Shown: positions 9,587-20,285, counted from the first letter of the stretch. The stretch is 64,000 nucleotides of DNA from Gammaproteobacteria bacterium (GCA_012103475.1 WLWS01000001.1:829881-893880), one strand, 5' to 3'. Notes: generated by a model not told the origin, from the letters alone. Program-made: numbers and translations.

Positions 9587-10195
9587 CTATTGTTCACGAT
9601 CATAAGTGGTCTTAGCCGGTGCAAACTCGAATACGCTCAAACCACGTTCGGATGCTTTTATGTAGTTTTGCGTAGCCCGTAGCATAGTAATGAAAGGCAG
9701 TTTGTGGCCACTTGGAAGTTTGATTTTATCAAGGTACTCCTCAAGTTTTGCGGCTGCAATGGTGTCTTCGCGAACCCGGTTTGCAACGGTAGCCACCTTG
9801 ATTTTGCGGTTGATAAGTTTACGCAAAGAGAACAATTCTTCAATAAAGTGTTCCGCCGCGCGTATATCTATAGGTGAGGGCATCAAAGGCATCACTATGG
9901 TCTGACTGATCTTGGCGTAATTTGCCAGTTTCTTTCCATGCAGAGCCGCAGGCGTGTCAATAATCAGGATCTCGGTTCTTCGGGGAACATCTATCTTGCC
10001 AGCTTTTACGGGAGCGGGTTTTATTTCGGCGGCAGATTCCGGCCTTACTGATAACCAGTCTGCACTCGACTGTTGCGGATCGCAGTCTGCCAGAGAGACT
10101 CGCTTACCTTCCGATGCGAAATAGCCGGCGATATTAGTTGCTATCGTACTTTTACCACAACCGCCTTTGGGGTTCAGAACAAGAATAGAGCGCAT
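9587..10195 (-). CDS. ParA/MinD-family ATPase (orphan)
   Basis: A 202-residue P-loop protein with the deviant Walker A motif KGGCGKST at residues 10-17, DCDPQQS in the switch I position near residue 38, and a Walker B-like ILIIDTPA near residue 75. It is short compared with chromosomal ParA (about 260) and has no DNA-binding N-terminal extension. No parB or parS-like repeat is next to it. Such orphan ParA-like proteins position varied cargo, including chemotaxis arrays, pili and carboxysomes; which one applies is not visible here. It is convergent with hemY and upstream of no co-oriented partner within 75 bp. Confidence 0.88.
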   Translation of the reverse strand: MRSILVLNPKGGCGKSTIATNIAGYFASEGKRVSLADCDPQQSSADWLSVRPESAAEIKPAPVKAGKIDVPRRTEILIIDTPAALHGKKLANYAKISQTIVMPLMPSPIDIRAAEHFIEELFSLRKLINRKIKVATVANRVREDTIAAAKLEEYLDKIKLPSGHKLPFITMLRATQNYIKASERGLSVFEFAPAKTTYDREQ

Positions 10196-10300
10196 GATTG
10201 AGCTACCTTTTTGATGGTCCTGATCGAGAGTATATCTTTTTTAAACATCCTCTACCGCGACTAATTTATTGAAGCTTTGTATATTGCGCCGCACAAAAAT

Positions 10301-11194
10301 TTACTTGCTTGACATATCCCAGGATTTTTCGCGCTCATGCATCATTCTTTGAATCAGCGGATTGATAATGAGTTGCATGGCAAAAATATTTTTTCCGGCG
10401 GGAACAACTATCGTATCGGGAGCCGACATCACTGAGCCATCCAGCATCTCCAGCAGGTAACGAAAATCAACCTGTAGTTTTTGTGGATTACGAATATGAA
10501 TGACAGACAGGCTCTGGTCATTACTTGGAATGTGCTCGAAAGCAAATGGGTTGGAAGTATCTACCAGTGGTACGCGCTGAAAATTGATATCGGTTCGCGA
10601 AAACTGTGGAGTTATATAGTGTACATAATCTGGCAAACGAGAGAGTATCATCCTGGTAGCATCTTCGGCGCTGTATCCGCGCACTGCCTGGTCGCGATAA
10701 ATCTTCTGCATCCATTCCAGATTAACTATAGGTACAACCCCAATCAGTAAGTCAACATGCTGGGCGATATTGATACTGTCAGTAACCAGCCCGCCGTGCA
10801 GGCCTTCGTAGAAAAGCAGATCAGTTTTCTCCGGTAATTCCTGCCAGCTTGTCAGCGTGCCCGGGGGTGAGTCGTGTTTTATCGCTTCCTCTTCGTTATG
10901 GACATAGTAGCGTCTCATGCCCTTACCTGATTCACCATAACCCTTGAATAAGTCCTCCAGTTCCTTGAACAGGTTTCCTTCAGGACCGAAATGAGTAATG
11001 TAACTGTTTTCCTTCTGCGCTTTCTTTACCGCGACGTCCATCTCTTTGCGATTATAGCGATGAAAACTGTCACCCTCTATAAAAGCCGGGATTACTCCTT
11101 CATCGCGAAAAATAAATTCAAAAGCTGTTTTGACGCCAGAAGTGCCTGCGCCGGAAGAGCCGGTTACAGCCACGATGGGATGTTTTTTAGACAT
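10301..11194 (-). CDS. prkB: Phosphoribulokinase-family protein (PrkB-like)
   Basis: A 297-residue homologue of class I phosphoribulokinase and of E. coli PrkB, aligning along its full length: EGDSFHRYNRKEMD near residues 40-53, FYEGLHGGLVTD, VGVVPIVNLEWMQKI and the THFGPEGN region. The P-loop reads GSSGAGTSGVK where family members usually have GTTTV or GTSTV, so one hydroxyl residue at the loop end is Gly. Phosphoribulokinase makes ribulose-1,5-bisphosphate, but no RuBisCO gene is in the window. I therefore treat it as PrkB-like, of unknown physiological substrate. It is divergent from msbA. Confidence 0.88.
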   Translation of the reverse strand: MSKKHPIVAVTGSSGAGTSGVKTAFEFIFRDEGVIPAFIEGDSFHRYNRKEMDVAVKKAQKENSYITHFGPEGNLFKELEDLFKGYGESGKGMRRYYVHNEEEAIKHDSPPGTLTSWQELPEKTDLLFYEGLHGGLVTDSINIAQHVDLLIGVVPIVNLEWMQKIYRDQAVRGYSAEDATRMILSRLPDYVHYITPQFSRTDINFQRVPLVDTSNPFAFEHIPSNDQSLSVIHIRNPQKLQVDFRYLLEMLDGSVMSAPDTIVVPAGKNIFAMQLIINPLIQRMMHEREKSWDMSSK

Positions 11195-11274
11195 GTGTTT
11201 CGACGATAATATGTTCCATAATGATAACTTACCTTTTTCGCTCTCACTTTACATCAAGCAATTAGAGATTACGT

Positions 11275-11280
11275 TATAAT
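11275..11280 (+). promoter_or_regulatory. Probable -10 element of msbA
   Basis: A perfect TATAAT hexamer lies 41 bp before the TTG start of msbA in the 126 bp divergent gap with the prkB-like gene. No good -35 is at 17 bp; the closest TTTACA at 11248 is 21 bp away. Low-confidence sigma-70 promoter. Confidence 0.4.
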
Positions 11281-11320
11281 CCGCCCGTGAGCAGAACAAA
11301 CTCTCAGGAGCCCAACTAAA

Positions 11321-13081
11321 TTGGAAAAGACGAAAGTAAACGATCTAAGTTTGTATGTTCGTCTGCTTGGTTATGTCAGACCTTACTGGCGAATCTTCAG
11401 CATTTCAATACTGGCGATGGTGATTCTGGCAATAACCAACCCGGCTACGGCAGCTTTGTTCAAGTACATGGTGGCTGGCGTTTTTCTGACCAGAGATGGA
11501 GAGCTCATTAAATGGATAATTTTGGCGCTGATTGTTTTGTCAACTATGGCGGCACTGGCAAACTATGTCAGTGGCCTGGCATTGCACTGGGTAGCCAATA
11601 AGGTAATCATGGACTTGCGCAGTAGTCTTTTCTTGAAGCTCCTGTCTTTTCCCAGTGTTTACTACGATCAACACACAAGTGGTAGTCTGGTATCTAAATT
11701 CACTTTTGATGTAACCCAGATAAAAGAAGCCTCTACCAATGTTCTGAATGTATTGGTAAGGGATTCACTCACGATTGTTGGTTTACTTGGCTGGATGCTT
11801 TATATCGATTTGCATTTAACGCTCATAAGTTTACTAACCGCACCACTCATCGCTGTTTTCCTGCTGGTCATCAGACGCCGTTTAAGACGCATGAGTAAAT
11901 TCACTCAAGGCTCAATGGGCGATATTAACCATATCCTGACTGAGGTAATAGGCGGTGAGAGAATCATTAAACTCTTTGCCGGTCAGCAACAGGAACAACA
12001 GCGTTTTCACCAGGCGATAAACAACAATCGTCGCTACACAATGAAATTCACCAGTGCTGCTGTAGCCAGTAGTCCGCTTGTGCAGTTGCTTACCTCGGTT
12101 GCGCTGGCCACAATTGTTTACGTTTCTGCGCAAAAAGCCGCTGCCGGTACGATGGGTGTTGATGACTTTGTTTCATTCTTCACGGCAATTCTGATGATTC
12201 TCGGACCTCTGAAAAGACTCGTCAGAATTAATGAACATATACAGCGTGGGATGGCGGCATGCGAAAGTGTCTTTGCCGTACTTGATGAACCGGGTGAACC
12301 CGACATAGGAAGCGATTCGCTGTCTTCTGTTAAGGGCAAGATTGCTGTTCGCGGTCTTAGTTTTGCTTACAGTGTTAGTGACTCAAACGCCTTGTCTGAT
12401 ATCAACCTGCAAATAGAAGCCGGGGAAATGGTTGCATTGGTCGGTTCTTCCGGGAGCGGAAAGTCGACTCTTGCGAATTTATTACCACGTTTTTATCAAC
12501 AAAGTGGCGGGGATATTTTTCTTGACGAGAAAAATATCGGAGAGCTTTCTCTGGTAGAATTACGCCGACATATCGCTGTAGTCAACCAGGACATCATACT
12601 ATTCAATAATAGTGTAAAAGCGAATATAGCTTATGGAAGGCAGGGCGCAAGCGAGGCGGAGATCATCGAGGCAGCAGAAAAAGCCCATGCTATGGAGTTT
12701 ATAGAGACCTTGCCGCAGGGTATGGACACCATGATAGGAGACAAGGGCTCGCGCTTGTCGGGCGGTCAGCGTCAACGTATTGCGCTTGCCCGTGCCCTGT
12801 TAAAAGATGCGCCGATTTTAATACTTGATGAAGCTACTTCGGCACTTGATACTGAATCTGAAAGAGCTATACAGCTGGCTCTTGACGAGATACGCCGGCA
12901 TAGAACCTGTCTGGTAATTGCACATCGCCTGACGACTATTGAAAACGCGGACAGAGTCATCGTTCTGGCTGGGGGTGAAATAATTGAGTCTGGAACTCAC
13001 AATGAACTGCTTTCGCAGAATGGCAGCTACGCCCGATTACATATGCTCAATGGTGTTAAGGGCTCCGACAATCAAACTTAG
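11321..13081 (+). CDS. msbA: Lipid A export ABC transporter MsbA
   Basis: A 586-residue half-transporter with fused membrane and nucleotide-binding domains. Six hydrophobic helices occupy roughly residues 20-310. The ATPase domain has Walker A GSSGSGKST near residue 380, the signature LSGGQRQRIALARAL, and Walker B ILILDEATSALD, then the switch histidine in IAHRLTT. Length and motifs fit MsbA, which flips lipid A-core across the inner membrane. The start is TTG at 11321, with CAGGAG about 10 bp upstream. Unlike in enterics, lpxK does not follow; the next gene is convergent pyk, only 4 bp away. Confidence 0.95.
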   Translation: MEKTKVNDLSLYVRLLGYVRPYWRIFSISILAMVILAITNPATAALFKYMVAGVFLTRDGELIKWIILALIVLSTMAALANYVSGLALHWVANKVIMDLRSSLFLKLLSFPSVYYDQHTSGSLVSKFTFDVTQIKEASTNVLNVLVRDSLTIVGLLGWMLYIDLHLTLISLLTAPLIAVFLLVIRRRLRRMSKFTQGSMGDINHILTEVIGGERIIKLFAGQQQEQQRFHQAINNNRRYTMKFTSAAVASSPLVQLLTSVALATIVYVSAQKAAAGTMGVDDFVSFFTAILMILGPLKRLVRINEHIQRGMAACESVFAVLDEPGEPDIGSDSLSSVKGKIAVRGLSFAYSVSDSNALSDINLQIEAGEMVALVGSSGSGKSTLANLLPRFYQQSGGDIFLDEKNIGELSLVELRRHIAVVNQDIILFNNSVKANIAYGRQGASEAEIIEAAEKAHAMEFIETLPQGMDTMIGDKGSRLSGGQRQRIALARALLKDAPILILDEATSALDTESERAIQLALDEIRRHRTCLVIAHRLTTIENADRVIVLAGGEIIESGTHNELLSQNGSYARLHMLNGVKGSDNQT

Positions 13082-13085
13082 CAAT

Positions 13086-14528
13086 CTAGATAAAATCTTC
13101 GCCTGAGCTTCCTACCTGTAGAATTTTCATGTTATTAGTTCCACCACGAGAGCCCTGTAGATCGCCCTTGGTAATAAGAACGTAATCACCCTTCTTCACC
13201 ACTTTTTGTTCAAGTAAATCGTCAACTATTTCCCTGTTAACTTCGAGCGGGTTGGTATGTGTCACATCAAATTGCAGTGGGTAGACACCTCGAAACAGTT
13301 TTACTTTGCGAAGCGTAGAGATGTGGCGAGTAAATGCGAAAACAGGTATGCCGGAACTGATACGGGACATCCACAAACAGGTAGAGCCAGTTTCAGTTAA
13401 AGCGGCGATAGCTCTGGCACCAATATGGTTAGCCGCATACATAGTGGACATGGCAATGGCTTCGTCGATTCGCTCAAAGCGCTGGTTCAGGCGATGGTCG
13501 CTGACCATGGTAACACGCTGTTTTTCCGTTTCTTCGCAGATGCGGGACATGGACTCAACCACTTTGTCCGGGAACATTCCGATGCTTGTCTCCCCGGACA
13601 ACATGACGGCATCAGTGCCGTCCAGCACGGCGTTGGCAACATCAAATACTTCAGCTCGTAGCGGAATCTGGTGGTCAATCATCGATTCCATCATTTGGGT
13701 GGCGGTAATCACAGCGCGATCCATATCACGTGCGAGCTTAATCAGTCGTTTCTGCACGGGCGGCAGTGCTGCGTCACCAATTTCCACGCCCAGATCGCCG
13801 CGGGCGATCATTACGGCATCGGACACCTCAATTATGGATTCCGCGTTTTCAAGCGCTTCAGCTCTTTCAAATTTGGCGATAATGCTGGCAGAGCTGCCTT
13901 CGATATCAAGCAGTCGTCTGGCCTCAAGTATGTCTTCCGCCATTCTGGCAAAAGATACGGCAAAATAATCGGCGCCGATTTTAACGCCGTGTTTGAGATC
14001 TTCCTGATCTTTTTTTGTCAAAGCCGCCGCTGATAGCCCTCCTCCCTGCAGATTGATACCTTTACTGTTGGAAAGCTCACCACCGGTTACGACCTTGCAT
14101 TTAACTTCGTGGTCGGTGACACCGAGAACTTCAAGAACCAGCTTGCCGTCATCAACGAGTAAGCTGTCTCCCTTTTTGACATCTCTGGCCAGCTTTTTAT
14201 AGGTAACGCCAACCTGATTCTGATCGCCTGCGTCCTGTTTCATTTTGGTGTTAATGGTGAAATTGTCACCTTCACCGAGAATGATTTTGCCGCCAGTGAA
14301 TTTTTCAATTCGAATTTTTGGACCCTGCAGGTCGCAAATGATGCCAACTTCAATGTTTAGCGATGCTGAAGCTTGTCGAATTTCTTCAACTCTACGCTCG
14401 TGGTCCTCATGATTCTGGTGGGAATAATTAACCCGGAATAAATCGACTCCGGCTAACAGTAGCTTTTCCAGCATCCCCGGTTTGTCGGTTGAAGGCCCGA
14501 CAGTGGCGATGATTTTTGTTCTGCGCAT
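13086..14528 (-). CDS. pyk: Pyruvate kinase
   Basis: A 480-residue enzyme converting phosphoenolpyruvate and ADP to pyruvate and ATP. MRRTKIIATVGPS opens the protein, RVNYSHQ holds the substrate/K+ residues, IICDLQGPKIRI follows, and MIARGDLGVEIG plus ITATQMMESMI form the active-site region. Sequence and length fit the proteobacterial PykA type. Its ATG overlaps the pgk stop as TAATG, so translation is coupled to pgk. It is the last gene of the tkt-gap-pgk-pyk operon; no fba follows, unlike in many relatives. Confidence 0.97.
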   Translation of the reverse strand: MRRTKIIATVGPSTDKPGMLEKLLLAGVDLFRVNYSHQNHEDHERRVEEIRQASASLNIEVGIICDLQGPKIRIEKFTGGKIILGEGDNFTINTKMKQDAGDQNQVGVTYKKLARDVKKGDSLLVDDGKLVLEVLGVTDHEVKCKVVTGGELSNSKGINLQGGGLSAAALTKKDQEDLKHGVKIGADYFAVSFARMAEDILEARRLLDIEGSSASIIAKFERAEALENAESIIEVSDAVMIARGDLGVEIGDAALPPVQKRLIKLARDMDRAVITATQMMESMIDHQIPLRAEVFDVANAVLDGTDAVMLSGETSIGMFPDKVVESMSRICEETEKQRVTMVSDHRLNQRFERIDEAIAMSTMYAANHIGARAIAALTETGSTCLWMSRISSGIPVFAFTRHISTLRKVKLFRGVYPLQFDVTHTNPLEVNREIVDDLLEQKVVKKGDYVLITKGDLQGSRGGTNNMKILQVGSSGEDFI

Positions 14529-15709
14529 TAGTGTGGTTCAGTTTTCTCTAGGATGTGAATGGCGGGAAGGGTTTTGCCTTCAAGAAATTCAAGAAATGCG
14601 CCGCCGCCAGTGGAGATATAGGATATCTTGTCGGCAACATTGTATTTGGAAATCGCGGCTAAAGTATCGCCACCGCCCGCGACCGAAAAAGCCTTGCTTG
14701 CGGCGATAGTTTCGGCAAGGGTTTGCGTACCTTCACCAAACTGATCAAACTCAAAAACGCCAAGCGGACCGTTCCAGACAATGGTGCTGGCCTTCTTTAA
14801 AAAACCGGCATAGAGAGCTGATGTCTGCGGGCCGACGTCTAATATCAGATCGTCGTCCTTAACGTCTTCAATCATTCTGACAATGGCTTTGGCATCGTTG
14901 CTAAATTCTTTGGCACAGACGACGTCGATAGGCAGCGGAATTTGTTTGCCCTGTTTTTCTGCAAGACTGAATAAGTTTTTGGCTGCCGAAATGAGCTCGT
15001 CTTCGCAGAGTGAGTTACCGATGTTGTAGCCCTTCGCTTTAAGAAAGGTGTTTGCAATACCGCCGCCGATAATAAGCTGGTCGATTTTGTCCATAAGTGA
15101 TTCGAGAACAGTCAGCTTGGTCGATACTTTGGATCCGCCCACAATAGCCACCATCGGCGAGGCTGGGTCTTTAAAAGCTTTAGCCAGAGCGTCGATTTCT
15201 GCTTTAAGTAAAGGACCTGCACATGCTGTTTTTGCAAATCTGGCAACACCGTGAGTTGAAGCCTGCGCACGGTGGGCCGTAGCAAACGCATCATTGACGA
15301 ACACATCACACAGAGCAGCCAGTTGTTTAGCAAGCTGCTCGTCATTTTCAGTTTCGCCAGACTCAAAGCGGATATTCTCAAGCATAACAACCTCGCCGGG
15401 ATTCAGGTTTACTCCGGTCTTCCAGTTGTCTACTAATAACACCTCTTTGTTAAGTAAAGATGACAGGCGTTCGGCAACGGGTTTCATTGATAAAGCCTCG
15501 TCAAAACGACCGGCTTCAGGACGCCCGAGATGGGACATTAAAATCAATGATGCGCCAGCGGTCAGTACCCGCTCAAGTGAAGCCAGAGTCGCTCGTAAAC
15601 GTGTGTCATCCGTAACCCTGTTACCGTCGAGCGGGACATTGTAGTCAACCCGCATCAACACCTTTTTTCCGGACAGCTCTACATCGCTCAGTCCTTTGAT
15701 TTCCGCCAT
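14528..15709 (-). CDS. pgk: Phosphoglycerate kinase
   Basis: A 393-residue two-domain kinase interconverting 1,3-bisphosphoglycerate and 3-phosphoglycerate. The signature KVLMRVDYNVPLDGNRVTDD is near residues 15-34. Substrate arginines are in SHLGRPE, the hinge region follows, and the nucleotide loop GGGDTLAAISK is near the C-terminus. It starts 4 bp after gap and overlaps pyk by one base, as expected in a tightly coupled glycolytic/gluconeogenic operon. Confidence 0.98.
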   Translation of the reverse strand: MAEIKGLSDVELSGKKVLMRVDYNVPLDGNRVTDDTRLRATLASLERVLTAGASLILMSHLGRPEAGRFDEALSMKPVAERLSSLLNKEVLLVDNWKTGVNLNPGEVVMLENIRFESGETENDEQLAKQLAALCDVFVNDAFATAHRAQASTHGVARFAKTACAGPLLKAEIDALAKAFKDPASPMVAIVGGSKVSTKLTVLESLMDKIDQLIIGGGIANTFLKAKGYNIGNSLCEDELISAAKNLFSLAEKQGKQIPLPIDVVCAKEFSNDAKAIVRMIEDVKDDDLILDVGPQTSALYAGFLKKASTIVWNGPLGVFEFDQFGEGTQTLAETIAASKAFSVAGGGDTLAAISKYNVADKISYISTGGGAFLEFLEGKTLPAIHILEKTEPH

Positions 15710-15713
15710 AGGA

Positions 15714-16727
15714 TCAGGACGCGTTCATCAGTGCAAGCGTAGTGTCCAGCATTCTGTTTGAAAAGCCCCACTCATTGTCATACCAGGAAACCACTTTGAC
15801 CAGAGTGCCTTCAATGACTTTGGTCAAAGAGGCGTCATAGCTTGATGAAGCCGGATCATGATTGAAGTCTATTGATACCAGAGGTTTATCGTTGTACGCG
15901 AGAACGCCTTTCAGATCACCTTCAGAGGCTGCTTTCATCAACGAGTTAATCTCTTCATGAGTGGTTTCTCTTGCTGCGACGAAGCTAAGATCGACCATGG
16001 AGACATTAATAGTGGGAACGCGAACCGCATAGCCGTCGACTTTACCGGCAAGGTCAGGCAAGACCAGACCAACGGCTGCCGCTGCACCTGTTTTTGTTGG
16101 GATCATCGACATGGTTGCCGAACGAGCCCGACGCAGATCGCTGTGATACACATCGGTTAATACCTGGTCATTGGTGTAAGCGTGAATAGTTGTCATCGTA
16201 CCGCTGACGACACCTATATTTTCGTGCAGAACTTTGACGATTGGTGCCAGACAGTTTGTTGTGCACGAAGCATTAGATATTACTGTATCGCTTGCTTTTA
16301 ATACGCCGTGATTAACGCCGTAAACTACGGTCGCATCAACATCATTTCCACCGGGAGCGGAGATGATTACTTTTTTAGCGCCACCCTTCAGGTGCGCACT
16401 GGCTTTTTCCTTGCTTGCGAAAAATCCGGTGGATTCATGAACAACATCCACACCGAGTTCAGACCATGGCAGGTCTGCCGGGTTACGTTCTGACAATACG
16501 CGAATTTTGTCCCCGTTTACGATCATGTGATCGCCTTCGACAGACACAGTGCCGGGGAATTTACCGTGAGCGGTATCGTATTGAGTTAAGTGTGCATTGG
16601 TTTCGGCATCGCCCAGATCATTAATCGCAACGATTTGAATCTCATCAGTGCGACCTGATTCATACACTGCTCGCAGTATGTTTCTGCCGATACGGCCATA
16701 GCCGTTAATCCCAACTTTTATAGTCAT
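15714..16727 (-). CDS. gap: Glyceraldehyde-3-phosphate dehydrogenase
   Basis: A 337-residue dehydrogenase with the Rossmann start [16 protein letters not shown], the catalytic cysteine motif [10 protein letters not shown] near residue 153, and the C-terminal [13 protein letters not shown]. The sequence is closer to the GapA/GapB type used in tkt-gap-pgk operons than to Epd. I start at ATG 16727 because GGAG lies 8 bp upstream and the protein then begins TIKVGING; an upstream ATG at 16745 would add six non-conserved residues. Cofactor preference cannot be settled here; the loop after beta-2 reads AINDLGD. Confidence 0.97.
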   Translation of the reverse strand: MTIKVGINGYGRIGRNILRAVYESGRTDEIQIVAINDLGDAETNAHLTQYDTAHGKFPGTVSVEGDHMIVNGDKIRVLSERNPADLPWSELGVDVVHESTGFFASKEKASAHLKGGAKKVIISAPGGNDVDATVVYGVNHGVLKASDTVISNASCTTNCLAPIVKVLHENIGVVSGTMTTIHAYTNDQVLTDVYHSDLRRARSATMSMIPTKTGAAAAVGLVLPDLAGKVDGYAVRVPTINVSMVDLSFVAARETTHEEINSLMKAASEGDLKGVLAYNDKPLVSIDFNHDPASSSYDASLTKVIEGTLVKVVSWYDNEWGFSNRMLDTTLALMNAS

Positions 16728-16757
16728 GCTAGTTACTCCAGTCAATTAACTTTGTCT

Positions 16758-18755
16758 TTAAAAAAATTCTTCCAGCATTCGGCATAAACCATCAACCGTT
16801 ATACCGAAGTGCTCATATACTTCTGGTCCGGGAGCGGACTCACCAAAGCGGTTAACACCAAGTACCGCACCATCCAGACCAACATATTTACGCCAAAGGT
16901 CCGGACTGCCTGCCTCAATCGCGATACGCTTGCGGCAATCATTCGGCAGAACCTCATTCCGATAGCTTTCATCCTGTGCATCGAAAGTGTCGGTTGAGGG
17001 CATTGAAACCACACGAATGTGGTGGCCTTTCTGCTCAAATTGACCTGCGGCCTCCAGCGCAATACTTACCTCTGAACCGGTCGCTATAATAATAACTTCC
17101 GGTTTGTCAGTACCATTAAGCAGTGTATAGGCACCACGCTGTATATTCGCTATCTGCTTTTCTTCGCGCTCAATGTTTGGAAGTCCCTGTCTTGAAAGCA
17201 ACAGAGAGGTGGGTTTATTTTCATTCTCTATCGCGGCACGCCAGGCAACAGCCGTCTCCACGGCATCACAGGGACGCCAGACCGACATGTTCGGGATTAA
17301 CCTCAGGCTTGCGGCCTGTTCAACAGCCTGATGAGTCGGTCCATCTTCACCCAGGCCGATTGAGTCGTGGCTGAAAACACTGATGTTTCGCTGTTTCATC
17401 AAGGCTGCCATTCTGAGTGCGTTGCGCGCATAGTCGGAAAAAATAAGGAAGGTGCCACCATAGGGAATGAAACCACCATGCAAAGCCATGCCATTATTGA
17501 TAGCCACCATGGCGAATTCGCGCACACCATAAGACAGATAGTTTCCATCTTCCTCGCCATGATTAATCCATCTGGAGCCAGACCAGGCAGTCAGATTGGA
17601 GCCGCTTAGATCCGCTGAGCCACCGAATAATTCGGGCAGTACAGGAGCGTAGGCGTTCAGCGCATTCTGAGAGGCTTTACGGCTGGCTATTTTTCCCGCT
17701 TTTGTCACGCAGTCCTGCAGGTAATCCTCACAAGTCTGATCCCAGTTCTGTGGCAGAGTAGTGCCACTGATTCGTCGTTTGAATTCTTCCGCCAGCTGCG
17801 GGTGTTTGTTTTCGTATTTCTTAAATACTTGTTGCCATTCGTTTTCGACCTGTTGGCCTCGTTCTTTGGCATCCCATGCCTTGTACTGGGCATCCGGAAT
17901 CTCAAAAGGCGGGTAGTCCCAGCCAATATTTTCACGAACCAGAGCAACTTCATCTTCACCCAGTGGCGCGCCGTGACTGGATTCTTTGCCCTGTTTGTTT
18001 GGAGAACCCCAACCAATGGTTGTTTTACAGCAAATCAGCGATGGTTTTTCGCTTTCTGCGCGGGCCTTTTCCAGAGCGTCTTTCACCTGTTCCGCATCGT
18101 GACCATCGACATTACGAATTACATGCCAGCCATAAGCCTCAAAACGAGCCGGTACATCCTCGCTGAACCAGCCACCGACTTCACCATCGATTGATATATT
18201 GTTGTCATCATAAAGAGCAATAAGTTTGCCAAGACCGAGTGTGCCGGCCAGCGAACTGGCCTCGTGCGAAATACCTTCCATCAGACAGCCATCACCAACC
18301 GAGACGTAGGTGTGATGATTTACTATTTCCAGATTCGGCTGATTAAACTGATTAGCAAGCAAACGTTCAGCCAGCGCCATACCCACAGCGTTGGCGAGTC
18401 CCTGGCCAAGCGGACCTGTGGTAGTTTCAATGCCCGGCGTATAACCGAATTCCGGGTGACCGGGTGTGCGCGAATGTAGCTGGCGAAAATCTCTGATATC
18501 GTCCATCGACAGCTCGTAACCGCTCAGATGTAAAAGCGAATACATAAGCATTGAACCGTGGCCATTCGACATGACGAAACGATCACGATTCGGCCAGTCA
18601 GGATTAGCCGGGTTGTGAATTAAAAAGTCATTCCACAGGACTTCAGCCAGATCAGCCATTCCCATGGGCGCACCCGGGTGGCCGATGTTGGCACGTTGGA
18701 CTGCATCCATGCTTAAGGCCCGGATGGCATTGGCAAGTTCACGCCGTGAGAGCAT
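16758..18755 (-). CDS. tkt: Transketolase
   Basis: A 665-residue thiamine diphosphate enzyme of the pentose phosphate pathway. The N-terminal [17 protein letters not shown], the TPP/Mg motif [18 protein letters not shown] near residue 155, and the central [17 protein letters not shown] are all diagnostic. ATG 18755 is preferred because GGAG sits 6-7 bp before it; an in-frame ATG at 18767 has no ribosome-binding site. It heads the operon with gap, pgk and pyk, and is divergent from metK. Confidence 0.97.
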   Translation of the reverse strand: MLSRRELANAIRALSMDAVQRANIGHPGAPMGMADLAEVLWNDFLIHNPANPDWPNRDRFVMSNGHGSMLMYSLLHLSGYELSMDDIRDFRQLHSRTPGHPEFGYTPGIETTTGPLGQGLANAVGMALAERLLANQFNQPNLEIVNHHTYVSVGDGCLMEGISHEASSLAGTLGLGKLIALYDDNNISIDGEVGGWFSEDVPARFEAYGWHVIRNVDGHDAEQVKDALEKARAESEKPSLICCKTTIGWGSPNKQGKESSHGAPLGEDEVALVRENIGWDYPPFEIPDAQYKAWDAKERGQQVENEWQQVFKKYENKHPQLAEEFKRRISGTTLPQNWDQTCEDYLQDCVTKAGKIASRKASQNALNAYAPVLPELFGGSADLSGSNLTAWSGSRWINHGEEDGNYLSYGVREFAMVAINNGMALHGGFIPYGGTFLIFSDYARNALRMAALMKQRNISVFSHDSIGLGEDGPTHQAVEQAASLRLIPNMSVWRPCDAVETAVAWRAAIENENKPTSLLLSRQGLPNIEREEKQIANIQRGAYTLLNGTDKPEVIIIATGSEVSIALEAAGQFEQKGHHIRVVSMPSTDTFDAQDESYRNEVLPNDCRKRIAIEAGSPDLWRKYVGLDGAVLGVNRFGESAPGPEVYEHFGITVDGLCRMLEEFF

Positions 18756-18785
18756 TCTGGTCTCCATTTATCATTAGTCTTGTCA

Positions 18786-18842
18786 GGGGAAACACTGAGG
18801 CACCGGCAGTATTAAGCCGGTCTCCCCAGAAACAGGGGCGGC
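18786..18842. repeat. Dyad-rich leader between tkt and metK
   Basis: ACCGGC at 18802-18807 pairs with GCCGGT at 18816-18821. Outer GGGGA and TCCCC blocks and a second CCCC/GGGG pair lie either side. On the minus strand this falls just upstream of tkt, so it may be a leader hairpin or an operator. No T-tract follows in either direction, so it is not an obvious terminator. Confidence 0.45.
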
Positions 18843-18999
18843 TATTGTCTCTCAGCTGCATTGCAGTGGCAAGGAAAGAGCGTGCCTAATTAGTTCACGA
18901 ATGCATTAGCAAATCTTGTTGCTTTGCCGGCAGGATTCCAAAAGGAGGCTTTTCAAGCTAGAATGCGCGGCTCCGAAAACACAGCAAGTGAGTATAGTT

Positions 19000-20157
19000 A
19001 TGCAAAACAGTCATTTATTTACATCCGAATCCGTATCTGAAGGTCACCCGGACAAGGTTGCCGATCAGATTTCCGACGCCATTCTGGATGCAATTTTGAC
19101 TGATGATGCCGCTGGCCGTGTCGCTTGCGAGACGATGGTAACGACAGGAATGGTGGTGCTTGCCGGCGAGATTAGCACCAACACCTATGTTGATATGGCA
19201 GATGTTGCCAGACAGACAATCAAAGAAATTGGCTACAACAGCTCAGACATGGGTTTTGACTGGGAATCCTGTGCAGTCATGGTATCCATCGATAAACAGT
19301 CTGCAGATATCGCCATGGGTGTGGACGAATACAGTGAGCATGAGCAGGGAGCCGGTGATCAGGGTCTTATGTTCGGTTATGCCTGTAATGAAACAGACAC
19401 CTTGATGCCAGCTCCGATTGATTATGCTCATCGTCTCGTCAGACGTCAGGCAGAAGTCCGCAAAAACGGCTCATTGCCCTGGTTGAGGCCTGATGCGAAG
19501 AGTCAGGTAACTTTTCGTTACGAAGATGCAAAACCTGTTGGTATTGATGCTGTTGTGCTTTCTACTCAACACAATCCGGAGATCGAGACACCAGCATTGC
19601 GAGAAGCTGTTCTTGAAGAAATTATTAAACCGGTACTGCCGGCAGAGTGGTTGAGTGCTGACACCAAGTACCACATTAATCCGACTGGTCGTTTTGTCAT
19701 TGGCGGACCAATGGGTGACTGTGGTTTAACCGGCAGAAAAATTATTGTCGATACTTATGGTGGTATGGCAAGACATGGTGGCGGTGCTTTTTCCGGTAAA
19801 GACCCCTCAAAAGTAGATCGATCAGCAGCCTATGCCGCCCGTTATGTGGCCAAGAATATTGTTGCCGCTGGCCTGGCAGAACGATGTGAGGTACAGGTTT
19901 CCTATGCTATCGGCGTGGCCGAGCCGACTTCTATCAATGTTGATACCTTTGGTACAGGAAAGGTAGATGATAATAAACTGATTGCTGCGGTGAGAGAGGT
20001 GTTCGATCTCAAGCCGAAAGGCCTGATAGCCATGCTGGATTTGCTCAGACCTATCTATAGAAATACGGCAGCCTACGGCCACTTTGGCAGAAACGATCAG
20101 GATTTGCCCTGGGAAAAGACCGATAAGGCCGAGGCCCTGAACGCAGCCGTCTCTTGA
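19000..20157 (+). CDS. metK: S-adenosylmethionine synthetase
   Basis: A 385-residue enzyme making S-adenosylmethionine from methionine and ATP. GHPDK near residues 15-19, GAGDQG near residue 118, and the phosphate loop GGGAFSGKD near residue 258 are the classical MetK motifs. ATG 19000 is chosen over the open frame extending to 18916 because the conserved protein begins shortly after, at [15 protein letters not shown]. Upstream TAGAAT at 18959-18964 is a possible -10. It begins the methyl-cycle group metK-ahcY-metF. Confidence 0.98.
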   Translation: MQNSHLFTSESVSEGHPDKVADQISDAILDAILTDDAAGRVACETMVTTGMVVLAGEISTNTYVDMADVARQTIKEIGYNSSDMGFDWESCAVMVSIDKQSADIAMGVDEYSEHEQGAGDQGLMFGYACNETDTLMPAPIDYAHRLVRRQAEVRKNGSLPWLRPDAKSQVTFRYEDAKPVGIDAVVLSTQHNPEIETPALREAVLEEIIKPVLPAEWLSADTKYHINPTGRFVIGGPMGDCGLTGRKIIVDTYGGMARHGGGAFSGKDPSKVDRSAAYAARYVAKNIVAAGLAERCEVQVSYAIGVAEPTSINVDTFGTGKVDDNKLIAAVREVFDLKPKGLIAMLDLLRPIYRNTAAYGHFGRNDQDLPWEKTDKAEALNAAVS

Positions 20158-20285
20158 TTATAAGACCCTGATTTACTATTGATTTTGCCCTGTTTAACGT
20201 AAGGGCTGGAATCTTGACCTCAGGTTTACTATACTTTCGCGCCTGCTAAGCTGACTGCAGACGAAAATTTTCAAATAGCCGCAAT

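Noticed and set aside
13306-13968. A 220-codon open frame on the plus strand opposite pyk
   Set aside because: It lies entirely inside a clear pyruvate kinase gene, has no ribosome-binding site, and its protein is low-complexity Ser/Ala/Ile typical of an antisense shadow.
10301-18755. A Calvin-cycle gene cluster (prk with tkt, gap, pgk)
   Set aside because: No RuBisCO, sedoheptulose bisphosphatase or carboxysome genes are present, and tkt-gap-pgk-pyk is a common glycolytic cluster.
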